Source of the DNA: Mesorhizobium sp. B2-4-15
GTDB taxonomy: Bacteria; Pseudomonadota; Alphaproteobacteria; Rhizobiales; Rhizobiaceae
Length of the DNA stretch: 64,000 bases
Assembly (NCBI RefSeq): GCF_006658505.1
Contig: NZ_VFUZ01000009.1
Location: 1-64,000 of the forward strand
Direction: 5' to 3'
Shown here: piece after piece, positions 15,254-23,907 of the stretch
Layout of the letters: every line of letters begins with the position of its first letter
How positions within the stretch are numbered: the first letter of the stretch is position 1
Notes under the pieces: generated by a model
The model's database searches: none
What the model saw: the letters and a program-made list of their open reading frames with translations, nothing else
What the model was told of the DNA's origin: nothing
Made by a program: the position numbers and the translations under genes

Positions 15254-16831
15254 ATGACAAAGGTTTCGATGCGCCGTGCGGACTTCATGATGGTCCTTGC
15301 CTATGCTTCGGACCTCGCCACCGGCCATTCACGGGACTTCGCGCTGAAATCATGCGTGCTTGCGATGCGGATCGCCGAGCTTGCCGGCCTATCGGAGCAG
15401 GTTCGGCGCAACGCCTACCACCAGTCGATGCTGCGCTATGTCGGTTGCAATGCCGACACCGACCTTCTGTCGGCCACGTTCGGGGATGAAATCGCGCTTC
15501 GCCAGGATCTCGTCGGTCTCGACATGGGCAACCGCGCGGAATTGGGTAGGGTCTTCGTACAGGCTTTCAGGCGGCTCTACTATGATCTCGACCCCGATGC
15601 GCAGGCCAAGGCGATCGAGGCCGCAATGTCGCAGGCGCTCGCCGTGGCCCGCCCGGTGCTCACTGCGCATTGCGAGGTCGCGCAGCGGCTCGGCGAGCGG
15701 CTCGGCCTGTCCGACGAGATACGGCGTAATCTTGGACAGATTTATGAACGCTGGGACGGCAAGGGCCTGCCGCGCGGACTGAGCGGCGAGGATGTTCTGC
15801 CGGCTGTGCGACTTATCACATTGGCGCAGGACGTCATTGCGCTCAGCGATGCCGTCGGCATTGAGGCGATGGCCGAAATCGTCGCAAACCGCGGCGACGG
15901 CCCCTACGAAGCAGGTCTGGCCCGTCTCGTCTCCGCTAACGCAGCGGTGTTGATGGAAGGCATCGGCGCGACGGTCGACCGTGAGACGATTTTGGCGCTA
16001 GAGCCCGATCCCCCGGTTATGCTGGACGAGGCGGCTTGCGAGGAAGCTTTCCTCGCCATTGCCGACATGATCGACATGCGCATGCCATTCACGCAGGGCC
16101 ATTCGCGGATGGTGGCGGACCTGGCCGAGGGCGCGGGAGCAAGAGCAGGGCTGCCGGCCCCTGACCTCCGCGCGCTGCGCTGGTCGGGCTTTATCCATGA
16201 CATTGGCGAACTGGTGGTGCCGGTGGCGACCTGGATGCGCAACGGTCCGCTGTCGGTCCGCGAGCGCGACGCGGCGCAACTGCACGCTTATTATGGCGAG
16301 CGGGCGCTGACCTCCTTCGGCCGCGACGGCGATGCCATGGCCGGGATGGTGCTGCGTCATCACGAACGCCTCGATGGCTCGGGCTATCACCGCAAGGTCG
16401 GCGGTTCCGACCTGTCGCCGGCAGCGAGGATCCTGGCTGCTGCCGAGGCCTTCCAGACGTCGAGGGAGGAGCGCCCTCATCGCAAGGCGCTGTCCAGCGA
16501 GGCGGCGGCGGCGCAGCTCCGCGCCGCTGTTCGAGAGGGCTGTATCTGCCCCGAGGCCGCCGAGGCCGTATTGTCCTTCGCCGGGCAGCCGTCGCGCCGG
16601 GCACTGCCGCGGGCGTTGGCCGGCATGACGCCGCGCGAGATCGAGGTGCTGCGCCTGATCGCCGCCGGATTTACGGCGAAGGAGGCGGCGCGCAAGCTCG
16701 ATATCTCCCCCAAGACCGCGGACCACCATATCGAGAGCGTCTATTCAAAGGTCGGCGTGACCACCCGCGCCGCCGCCGCGCTCTATGCCGTCGAGCACGG
16801 CCTCGTCCGGCCAGGAGAAACGCGGGCATAG
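15254..16831 (+). CDS. tandem HD-GYP-type protein with LuxR DNA-binding domain, 525 aa
   Basis: Two HD-GYP-like units are seen. The first (about 10-210) is degenerate, keeping YERWDGKGLPRGLSGEDVLP. The second (about 265-420) keeps the HD pair in SGFIHDIGELVVP, the HH of VLRHHERLDGSGYH and the following SPAARILAAAEAF; GYP reads GYH. The C-terminus (about 455-525) is a LuxR-type helix-turn-helix (LTPREIEVL-like MTPREIEVLRLIAAGFTAKE). HD-GYP domains hydrolyse cyclic di-GMP, and fusion to LuxR suggests a transcription factor that senses or degrades a nucleotide or small ligand. GGGAG precedes the ATG. It is followed on the same strand by a small protein and a leaderless AmiC-like binding protein, which may belong to the same transcript. 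Confidence 0.85.
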   Translation: MTKVSMRRADFMMVLAYASDLATGHSRDFALKSCVLAMRIAELAGLSEQVRRNAYHQSMLRYVGCNADTDLLSATFGDEIALRQDLVGLDMGNRAELGRVFVQAFRRLYYDLDPDAQAKAIEAAMSQALAVARPVLTAHCEVAQRLGERLGLSDEIRRNLGQIYERWDGKGLPRGLSGEDVLPAVRLITLAQDVIALSDAVGIEAMAEIVANRGDGPYEAGLARLVSANAAVLMEGIGATVDRETILALEPDPPVMLDEAACEEAFLAIADMIDMRMPFTQGHSRMVADLAEGAGARAGLPAPDLRALRWSGFIHDIGELVVPVATWMRNGPLSVRERDAAQLHAYYGERALTSFGRDGDAMAGMVLRHHERLDGSGYHRKVGGSDLSPAARILAAAEAFQTSREERPHRKALSSEAAAAQLRAAVREGCICPEAAEAVLSFAGQPSRRALPRALAGMTPREIEVLRLIAAGFTAKEAARKLDISPKTADHHIESVYSKVGVTTRAAAALYAVEHGLVRPGETRA

Positions 16832-16921
16832 GGAATCCACCCCATGTGCACCCGCTCCAGGGCACGCATCGTGATCCTGTCGATGGACCAATGGTGGCCG
16901 CGACCGACAGGAGGAAATCCC

Positions 16922-17194
16922 ATGCTTCTCGCAACGACCAAGGTGGCGGACGTCGACCACTTCATCCGTATTTTTTCAACCAAGGGCGCCGACAAGCGCC
17001 GGCTGCACGGCTCGAATGGCGCAACGGTGTTCCGCGACCCGAGCGAGCCCGACCGCGTCTGGGCGATCTTCGACTGGGACGCCGAGGGCTGGAAGAATTT
17101 TGTGTCGGATCCCGAAGTACCGGCGATCCTGCAGGAAGCAGGTCATGTCGGTAAGCCGCAGGCCGCACTGCTGCTCGGCCACTACGAGGCTTGA
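16922..17194 (+). CDS. small ferredoxin-fold-like protein (ABM/DUF1330-like), 90 aa
   Basis: The 90-residue protein starts after a near-perfect AGGAGG at 16,910-16,915. The alternation of beta and helix (ATTKVADVDHFIRIF, VWAIFDWDAEGWKNFV, PAILQEAGHVGKPQ) fits the dimeric alpha-beta barrel superfamily of antibiotic-biosynthesis monooxygenase-like and stress-response proteins. No catalytic residues can be assigned. It lies 90 bp after the HD-GYP/LuxR gene and 84 bp before the AmiC-like gene and is probably cotranscribed with them. Function unknown. Confidence 0.7.
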   Translation: MLLATTKVADVDHFIRIFSTKGADKRRLHGSNGATVFRDPSEPDRVWAIFDWDAEGWKNFVSDPEVPAILQEAGHVGKPQAALLLGHYEA

Positions 17195-17278
17195 ATCCGC
17201 GCTGCGCTCCGCCGCCATCGGCGGCGGCGCGCCCGACGAAGACCCGGAGATGAAACCCTACAATATCGGAGAGATCAG

Positions 17279-18412
17279 ATGAACCAGAATCCCATCAAGA
17301 TCGGCCTCATCGCCGAACTCACCGGCCCCTTGTCCTTCATGGGTATTGCCAACGCCAACCTCACGACCATGCTTGTCGACGATATCAACGCCGGCGGCGG
17401 CCTCCTCGGTCGGCCGGTGAAGCTCATCATCGAGGATGGCGAGACCACCGACAGCGCCGCCAAGGCAAGGGCCGCGAAACTCGTGGATGTCGACAAGGTC
17501 GACCTGGTCGTTGGCGGCATCTACAGCTCGACCCGTCTCGCCATCAAGAGCGAGGCGGTGACACGCGGCAAGACGCTCTACATCTACACCGAGCAGTATG
17601 AGGGGCAGGAGAACGACCGCCTGATCTTCTGCACGGGTCCCATACCCTCGCAGCAGGTCGAGCCGCTGATACCGTGGCTGATGAAAACCACAGGGGCGAA
17701 AAGCTTCTATCTGCCGTCGGCCGACTACATCTGGCCCCACATTCTAAATAAGGCGGCGAGCCGGGTGGTGCGCGCCAATGGCGGCGAGATCGTCGGCGAG
17801 GAGTATTTCCCGCTCGATACCGTCGATTTCCGACGGACGGTGCAGCAGATCATGGCCAGCGGCGCCGACGTGGTGTTCAACACGATCGTTCCGCCGGGCC
17901 TCACGCCTTTCCTCGAAGAACTGCATAAGGCCGGTTTCGGGAAGCGCGGCGGCCGGATTGTCTGCACCTATTTCGACGAGAATTTCTTCAATCTTGTCCC
18001 GTTCGAGCAGATCGAGGGCCTGTACAGCTGCCTCGATTATTACCAGGAGCTCGACGATCCGTTTGGCCGCGCGCTCTTGGGGCGATACAGCGACCGGTTC
18101 CCCGGCAGCGCGATGTTGACCGCGGGCAGCGGCTGCACCGGCCATTATCGGGCGATCAGAATGTGGGAAGCGGCGGTGAAAGAGGCCGGCACGGTCGAGC
18201 GCGACGCGGTCATCCGGGCGCTCGATCATACCCGGATAGGCGAGGGACCGGGCGGTCCGGCCGAAATGGTCCCCGGCCAGCACCATGTTCGCATGAACAT
18301 GTACATTGCGCAGGCGCAGCGCGGCCGCTTCCGGGTTGTGAAGAATCTGGGCCCGATCGATCCGAACGAGCGCGTGCTCACCGGCGAACTCCACCTCGAC
18401 AACGTGGGTTGA
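17279..18412 (+). CDS. AmiC/amide-type periplasmic-binding-fold protein without signal peptide, 377 aa
   Basis: This is a type I periplasmic-binding protein of the urea/amide/branched-chain amino acid group (KIGLIAELTGPLSFMG at the start, INAGGGLLGRPVKLIIED, YTEQYEGQE, ADVVFNTIVPPGLTPF, GCTGHYRAIRMWEAA). The overall order matches the amide sensor AmiC. The protein begins only seven residues before the first strand, so there is no signal peptide or lipobox; it should be cytoplasmic, like AmiC, rather than a transporter subunit. No permease or ATPase is adjacent. GGAGAGATCAG precedes the ATG. Together with the upstream LuxR-type protein it may form a ligand-sensing pair. Confidence 0.8.
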   Translation: MNQNPIKIGLIAELTGPLSFMGIANANLTTMLVDDINAGGGLLGRPVKLIIEDGETTDSAAKARAAKLVDVDKVDLVVGGIYSSTRLAIKSEAVTRGKTLYIYTEQYEGQENDRLIFCTGPIPSQQVEPLIPWLMKTTGAKSFYLPSADYIWPHILNKAASRVVRANGGEIVGEEYFPLDTVDFRRTVQQIMASGADVVFNTIVPPGLTPFLEELHKAGFGKRGGRIVCTYFDENFFNLVPFEQIEGLYSCLDYYQELDDPFGRALLGRYSDRFPGSAMLTAGSGCTGHYRAIRMWEAAVKEAGTVERDAVIRALDHTRIGEGPGGPAEMVPGQHHVRMNMYIAQAQRGRFRVVKNLGPIDPNERVLTGELHLDNVG

Positions 18413-18860
18413 CTTGGCCGCGTGAATCCCGTTCTTCCGGGTGGCGGGGGCGGCCAGTTGCGTGCCCTCGCCACCCAACCAGACCCACAGTGACTGTCCC
18501 AATCACACCCATAAAGCAGGTCATTGGTCGCAATGGTCAGTTTTACCAGCCACAATTCGGAACAGGTGTTCATGATGCCTAAATATCGGAAGAGTTTTCA
18601 AATGTTGGAGCTGAACTGTCGCTGATATGGGCAGTGGCGATCGCCGGAGGGAAATTGGGTCGAGTGCCAGGAGCTGAAGCGCCCCGATGCGAACGCGTAG
18701 CAGAACGAGGGGCGCAGCGTCGTTGTAGAGGAATTTCGAACGTGTTGCGTTCCCGAGAACTCCACGATGTGCGCACCGGTGGGGCGTTCCGGCTCTCGTT
18801 TCGTAACGCCCCTGGCTTTCGTGACAAATCGGCCGCTGCGGAATTAACGTTAGGGGCTCT
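18413..18860. other. 448-bp intergenic stretch between convergent genes, nothing recognised
   Basis: No gene, remnant or T-run terminator recognised between the AmiC-like gene (plus) and the DUF1194 gene (minus). Open frames here have unlikely composition. Confidence 0.5.
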
Positions 18861-19685
18861 TTATCGTCCAGGCGCCTCTCCGACCGTGTCGCAATCGACA
18901 ACCGGTCCTGAGTGGACCTGATAAGCCGCAGGGTGCACGCTGGCAGACAGACCAGCAATCTCATTTACGAGCTTGTTTCGGATCGCGTTTGCGAAGTCGG
19001 CTGTGTTCGCTACGGTGACAACGAAAGTCCCGGAACCGCCGATGACGCAGCTCTCATAGTACAACTCGACATAACGCGGACCAAAGCTGTCAAGTGTGTC
19101 GTCTGCGTGCAGCGAGATCACCAGCCCATTGATGGTCACGCCATCGGCTATGAGTGTGTCGTGCACCGGTTGAAGCGGAAGGCCGGCATTGTTGGGTCCA
19201 TCGCCAGAGACGTCGATGACTTGGCGATCGCCTGCAGGCCCACCCGCCAGCAGCTTGCCCGCCAACAGGAGCGCCCCTGAGATTGAGGTGCCGCGCCCCC
19301 TGATGATCGGTTGGGCTCGCAGCGCCTCTGCGAAGGCGGCCGCATCGTCGGGCTGCTCCAGAATAGCCCATGGTATCCGAACGCTCTGGTGGTCTGGGCC
19401 TGCCCACTCGACATAGGTTATTCCGATTCTGCCGCGCCGGCCGGATTTGATGGACTGCCAAACTTTTGCATCCTGGAGCGCTTCGACATATCCTTGCCGC
19501 TGCAGCCGTTGTTCCGCCTCGCTCATTGAAGATGATACATCGACGCTAAGAACCAATTCGAGATCCACCGAGGAAACCGGCTCAGCCGTGGCTGACATCG
19601 ACATTGTCACGCCTACCGCGACAGCGAACAATCGGCCTCGTGCCTGTCCTTTTTGCGCAGCGTAGCGTGGAACGAAAGACATCAT
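18861..19685 (-). CDS. exported von Willebrand factor A-like protein, DUF1194, 274 aa
   Basis: A signal peptide ends near MSMSATAEPVSS, and the domain begins with LVLSVDVSSSMSEAEQRLQRQ split by a polar stretch; DVSSS is the MIDAS-like DxSxS metal site of a VWA fold. Further marks are VEWAGPDHQ, IRGRGTSISGAL and VIDVSGDGPNNAG. This is the DUF1194 family, common in rhizobia, of unknown role but predicted to bind a ligand through Mg2+ in the periplasm. Two ATGs (19685 and 19682) begin the frame; a much longer frame to 19,979 is arginine-rich and unlikely. It stands alone between intergenic stretches. Confidence 0.85.
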   Translation of the reverse strand: MMSFVPRYAAQKGQARGRLFAVAVGVTMSMSATAEPVSSVDLELVLSVDVSSSMSEAEQRLQRQGYVEALQDAKVWQSIKSGRRGRIGITYVEWAGPDHQSVRIPWAILEQPDDAAAFAEALRAQPIIRGRGTSISGALLLAGKLLAGGPAGDRQVIDVSGDGPNNAGLPLQPVHDTLIADGVTINGLVISLHADDTLDSFGPRYVELYYESCVIGGSGTFVVTVANTADFANAIRNKLVNEIAGLSASVHPAAYQVHSGPVVDCDTVGEAPGR

Positions 19686-20080
19686 CTCACTGCGTCCATC
19701 CGACGGTCGATCGGGAAGATGCCGCCGGCGACTTTGTCTGCCATCACCCGTATGGGTGAATATCGCGACTACGCTGCTCCTAGTGAATATGGGCCGGAAT
19801 CCAGCACCAACGCGTCGAGATTCCTGCCTGCCGGGAGGTGGTAGATGCCTGAGCGGGCCGCGAAAGTCTGGTACGACGCCGTGGCACCGGCACGCGCAGC
19901 GCCGAGGATGTCCGCCTCTACGCCCGGTCAGGGTTACCGACCAGATAGCCGAGTGAGCCTTGTCGTCGCCTTTCACCACGTCCCGCGATCGGCGATGAGT
20001 GACTTGCTGTGCTGAATTTCAGCCATCTGTGATATCGTCGCGGGTGAGTGGTAACTCATCCAAATGAAGGTGGGTTTCGA
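19686..20080. other. 395-bp divergent intergenic region
   Basis: It lies between the DUF1194 gene (minus) and a LuxR-type regulator (plus), and so holds both promoters. A short inverted repeat, TGAGT-GGTA-ACTCA at about 20,045-20,058, lies 25 bp before the regulator's start and could be an operator. No gene is seen. Confidence 0.4.
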
Positions 20081-21208
20081 ATGGCTCCCGATGCAACCGC
20101 ACTTGCCCTAGAGGCCTGCTACGACGCCGCTTTCGAATTTGAGCGGTGGCCGGGAGGGCTGCAAAAACTTGCGGATGCGCTGGGCGCGACGAGCTGCGCT
20201 CTCCGCACCTGCGAAAAAGCGCACCCTTTTGCGGCCGATCAGCGTGGTAAAGCCGGCAGCGTGCCGGACTCCACGGAACATGCTGAATTTTCGGCTCTTT
20301 GGCATGAGCGGATCGGAGACGCTCCCAGTCCCCATCTTGAGAGGCCGCAGCTGCTCGCGAAACCCCCGATCAGTTTCACTGTAGAGGACGAAATCACAAC
20401 TCCGCAGGAACGAAGGGGGCTGTCTTATTATGAAGAGATCGCCCGTCCCGGACACCGAGAATGGTGGGCCTTGGTCGGCTTGGTGGTCAAGAACCGCAGA
20501 TGGGGGGTGTCGCTGTACCGCGATGCTCAGAGAGGACCGTTCTACCCGAGCGAAGCTGATCATTTCCTGAGAGTGGCGCCGGACCTGAGCCGGATCATAA
20601 GCACAGCAGAGAAGCTCGGCGAGCTATCTGTCGGTCCAAGCCTAGTAACTCTTGATCGGCTCAATTTTGGCGCGGTGCTGCTGGACTGTCGTGGATGCGT
20701 GAGGCGGTTTAACGAACGCGCAGCAGCCCTGTTCGGCTCCGACCTTGTTGTCCGACACGGCCGCATCCGCGCGACTGATCAGCCGAGTGACGCCCGTCTT
20801 CAAGGCTTCATCAGAGCCGCCGTTTCGGGTCTGTCGGTTCGGTCCGAACCTGTTGTCATTACGCGTCAGGGGTACCCCCGGATGATAGCGGAGGTGATGC
20901 CCATGACTGCATTAGGTCGTGATCTGTTCAATGGCGGCGACATCTTACTGTATTTCACAAATCTTGTGACCGAACCGGTTCTGAATGAGCAATTGCTGAG
21001 CGTGACTTTCAAGCTGACAAGAGCGGAAGCGCGTCTGGCCTCGCAATTGGCATCTGGGGAAGGCATTCGCACGGCGAGCGCAAAATTGGGCATCAGCCGC
21101 GAGACTGCCCGAACGCAGCTGCGGGCTGTCTTTGCGAAAACGGGGACGGGCCGCCAGGCCGAACTGGCGGCACTGTTGTCCCGCTTGTCCATACCTTCGC
21201 GGCATTAG
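20081..21208 (+). CDS. LuxR-family transcriptional regulator, 375 aa
   Basis: The C-terminal 65 residues form a LuxR-type helix-turn-helix (LTRAEARLASQLASGEGIRT, ASAKLGISRETARTQLRAVFAKTGTGRQAE). The N-terminal 300 residues form a sensor region with no named domain; its middle (FGAVLLDCRGCVRRFNERAAALFG) resembles a PAS core. This layout (about 370 residues, PAS-like then HTH) is a common single-component LuxR type in rhizobia. The start at 20081 (MAPDATALALEACYDAAFE) is preferred to GTG at 20048. No obvious target is adjacent; the nearest gene is the convergent FAD oxidase 370 bp away. Confidence 0.8.
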   Translation: MAPDATALALEACYDAAFEFERWPGGLQKLADALGATSCALRTCEKAHPFAADQRGKAGSVPDSTEHAEFSALWHERIGDAPSPHLERPQLLAKPPISFTVEDEITTPQERRGLSYYEEIARPGHREWWALVGLVVKNRRWGVSLYRDAQRGPFYPSEADHFLRVAPDLSRIISTAEKLGELSVGPSLVTLDRLNFGAVLLDCRGCVRRFNERAAALFGSDLVVRHGRIRATDQPSDARLQGFIRAAVSGLSVRSEPVVITRQGYPRMIAEVMPMTALGRDLFNGGDILLYFTNLVTEPVLNEQLLSVTFKLTRAEARLASQLASGEGIRTASAKLGISRETARTQLRAVFAKTGTGRQAELAALLSRLSIPSRH

Positions 21209-21578
21209 ACGGCCGCTCATTGCCCGTTCAATCGGTCACAAGGTTAGCAACAGGCGATCGTTGGCCCGCAAGTGGCATCATCGGCAGTCCGGGACTGATG
21301 ACGTATCGGGCAACGGCAGCTTGTTCTACCTGAGCCCACCAAAAGCCGCATGCTCGACCAGCCACAAGCGCCCCATGTGGACGTCCGCGGCAGGCGCTGG
21401 CTTACCCCGAAACACAAATCCCCATAGCCCACCGCTTGCGGCCCGCGGGTTCCTGCATGCTTTCGTACGCCTGACGGCACCCGAAACCGTTCAGCGATAT
21501 CGCCCGTTGCGGTAAGCTCTGGTGTTTCCCAAAAACGGTCATGGCTTCGGGGAGGCCAACCGTGATCGGTTCGCTTCA
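21209..21578. other. 370-bp stretch between convergent genes, nothing recognised
   Basis: Neither strand shows a family resemblance. The minus strand is open through the whole stretch upstream of nothing recognisable, with unusual Trp/His-rich translation; I take it as non-coding. Confidence 0.45.
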
Positions 21579-22697
21579 TTAGGCTGCGCGGCTGAAGCGA
21601 TTGATCCTGAAATCGTCGATCGGTGTCTCGCAACGGTCGGTCACGATCAGTTCGGCCATGGCGTCACCAACGCCGGGGCCGAGCTGGAAGCCGTGTCCGC
21701 TGAAGCCGAAGGCGTGAAACAGCCCTGGCGTCGTTGCCGAGCGTCCCATCACGGGCAGCATGTCTCGCATATAGCCTTCGCAGCCGGACCAAGTACGGAT
21801 AACCGCGACTTGAGCGATTGCCGGCAGCAGCCGCACGACGGCGCGCAACTGTGCCGGCAGGCGCCTGGGGTCGGCCGTCGCATAGCCCGGATCCAGGTCC
21901 ACCGGCACCCTTTCGGCCGCGCCGCCGAAGACGATGTTGCCCCGCTCGACCTGGCGCAGATAGGCGCCATGGTCCTTGTCACGCGTCCAGATGCCGACTA
22001 CCGGCAGGATGCGATGCGGCAGCGGCTCGGTCACGCCCATCTGCGGGCCACGGGCGTCGAGCGGCACCTCTTCGCCGAACTGCGCGGCGATGCGCGCGCC
22101 CCAGGCGCCGGCGGTGTTGAGCAGGCACTCGGCGGCGAACGTGCCCTTTCCAGTGGCGGCAAGGAAGCCGGAATCCGTATGCTTGATCGTCTGGACTTCA
22201 GCTCCCTCGACGATTTCCGCGCCCAACTTGCGCGCAGCCTCGGCAAAGGCTGGCGCAATCAGCCGCGGGTTGCCGCTGCCGTCGCGGGGCGAGAACGAGG
22301 CCGCGATCGCGTCGGGACCGAGTCCGCGAAAACGGGCACGAATTTCGCGCGGACCAAGTTCTTCCAGTTCAAACCCCCAGGGCCGCGCCGCTTGAGCATA
22401 GGCGCGCATGTCGGCGAGACCGCCTTCATCGAAGATCAGTCGGACATGACCGGTGGCGCGGAACTCCACGTCGCGGCCCAGCATTTTCTCGGCTTCGCCC
22501 CACAGCCTGAGCGAGCGGTGGGCTAGCGGAAGCTGGGACAGATGGCGCCCGGTGCGCCGGATATTGCCGAACGAGGCGACGGTTGCGCCCGTGCCGATCC
22601 GATTGCGCTCGATCAACGTCACGCGCGCGCCGCGCCTGGCAAGGAAATAGGCTGAAGCCGTCCCCATCAATCCGCCGCCCAGCACGATCACATCCAT
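21579..22697 (-). CDS. FAD-dependent amino-acid oxidase family protein (DAO), 372 aa
   Basis: A classic FAD-binding DAO protein: dinucleotide motif VIVLGGGLMGTASAYFLARRG at the very start (shown in part), second motif RVTLIERN, and the C-terminal GLFHAFGFSGHGFQLGPGVG, which is the flavin-binding end of sarcosine/glycine/D-amino-acid oxidases. It oxidises an amine with release of imine and reduced flavin; the substrate cannot be told. It is divergent from a LysR-type regulator (22,913) across 215 bp that hold a palindromic repeat; the regulator probably controls it. It joins the catabolic island that continues with hyuAB. Confidence 0.85.
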   Translation of the reverse strand: MDVIVLGGGLMGTASAYFLARRGARVTLIERNRIGTGATVASFGNIRRTGRHLSQLPLAHRSLRLWGEAEKMLGRDVEFRATGHVRLIFDEGGLADMRAYAQAARPWGFELEELGPREIRARFRGLGPDAIAASFSPRDGSGNPRLIAPAFAEAARKLGAEIVEGAEVQTIKHTDSGFLAATGKGTFAAECLLNTAGAWGARIAAQFGEEVPLDARGPQMGVTEPLPHRILPVVGIWTRDKDHGAYLRQVERGNIVFGGAAERVPVDLDPGYATADPRRLPAQLRAVVRLLPAIAQVAVIRTWSGCEGYMRDMLPVMGRSATTPGLFHAFGFSGHGFQLGPGVGDAMAELIVTDRCETPIDDFRINRFSRAA

Positions 22698-22710
22698 AGT
22701 CGTTTCTCAG

Positions 22711-22756
22711 AGCATGATCCCGAAAGTGGGAACCGGTTTTGCGAAAAGATCATGCT
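22711..22756. repeat. rhizobial palindromic intergenic repeat
   Basis: A 46-bp element with exact nine-base ends (AGCATGATC at 22711-22719 and GATCATGCT at 22748-22756) and the interior CCGAAA...GGGAACCGGTTTT. Elements of this type are abundant in Mesorhizobium, Sinorhizobium and relatives. It lies in the divergent promoter region of the oxidase and the LysR gene. Confidence 0.75.
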
Positions 22757-22912
22757 GCAACCAGAGCTGGACCAAGAGGACGATTCAACCAAACATCATC
22801 CTGATCTGGCAAAGAGCGGATAATCCTTGAACACGCCGATCTTGTCCCCGCGACGGCATTGCGTCAAAGATGGGTTTGAAAGAGAGCCATAAGTTTTACC
22901 TATGGAGTGGCA

Positions 22913-23818
22913 ATGCGGGCCCGGCAGCTCGAAGTGTTTATCTCGGTCATGCGCGCAGGCACCGTGACCGCCGCGGCGCGGATGCTGAACATCTCCCAGC
23001 CTGCGCTCAGCCAAATCCTGCTCCACACCGAGGACGAGCTCGGCTTCACGCTGTTCGAGCGCGTCAAGGGCAGGCTGCGGCCGACCCCGGAGGCGCTTGA
23101 GATCTTCGCCGATGCCGAAAGGCTGTCGGCGGGGCTGGAAGGCTTGCGCCGCAAGACCAACGACCTGCGTCTCGGCCGGACCGGGCTGGTGCGGGTCGCG
23201 GCCTCGCCGCCGCCGGCCATGGCGGTATTGCCCCGCGCATTCACCAAATTTCGGGCGCGGCATCCCGATATTCTGCTGCGTTCCCATATCGCGCCGATCG
23301 CCGCGATTATCGACATGCTGCGCGCCGGCGATGCCAGCCTCGGCGTGGCTATGGACGACCGCATGCCGCCCGACGTCGAGGCCGAAGTGATCGGCAGCGT
23401 AGGCTTCGCTTGCCTGCTGCCCGCCGGGCATGCGTTGGCCAGGAAAACCGAGCTGATACTCGCTGATCTCGTCGGGGAGGAGTTGATATCCTATCGCGGA
23501 AATACCCGTCCCGCTGACGAACTGGCCCACGCGGGCCGCGCGCAGGGCGTCACGCTCTCGCCGTCGCTCGAGATCGACGTCTCCATTTCCGCAGTCGGCT
23601 TCGTCCAGGCCGGTCTCGGCATCGCCTTGGTCGACGCGCTGCTGCCGTGGCACCAGTTTGCCGGGCTTGCGGTCAGGCCGCTGGCGGAAGGGCCGGAATT
23701 TCCGATAGCGTTGCTCACCTCGCGCACACGGGGGCTTTCGCGGGCCGACGAGATGATGCGCGACGAAATCCGTGCGGCCTGTTCGGCCGTCCTCGGCGAA
23801 CATCGCGCCAAAGCATAA
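22913..23818 (+). CDS. LysR-family transcriptional regulator, 301 aa
   Basis: The N-terminal winged helix-turn-helix is clear (RQLEVFISVMRAGTVTAAAR, LNISQPALSQILLHTEDELG, TLFERVKGRLRPTPEA), followed by a substrate-binding domain of about 210 residues. ATG at 22913 has GGAG five bases upstream; GTG at 22907 is possible. It is divergent from the FAD oxidase and 89 bp upstream of hyuA in the same direction, so it may regulate both. The inducer is probably the substrate of the hydantoinase or oxidase. Confidence 0.88.
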   Translation: MRARQLEVFISVMRAGTVTAAARMLNISQPALSQILLHTEDELGFTLFERVKGRLRPTPEALEIFADAERLSAGLEGLRRKTNDLRLGRTGLVRVAASPPPAMAVLPRAFTKFRARHPDILLRSHIAPIAAIIDMLRAGDASLGVAMDDRMPPDVEAEVIGSVGFACLLPAGHALARKTELILADLVGEELISYRGNTRPADELAHAGRAQGVTLSPSLEIDVSISAVGFVQAGLGIALVDALLPWHQFAGLAVRPLAEGPEFPIALLTSRTRGLSRADEMMRDEIRAACSAVLGEHRAKA

Positions 23819-23907
23819 GCAAGGCTTATATCTTTGCTCGTCATCCATCTTGGACCCTGACCGTCCGTTCGTGCCAGTCTTGGTCGGCGGACAGGAAGGA
23901 ACGCATC

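Noticed and set aside
22711..22756. The palindrome as a specific operator of the LysR gene
   Set aside because: Its sequence is that of a widespread rhizobial intergenic repeat, so position near LysR is probably chance.
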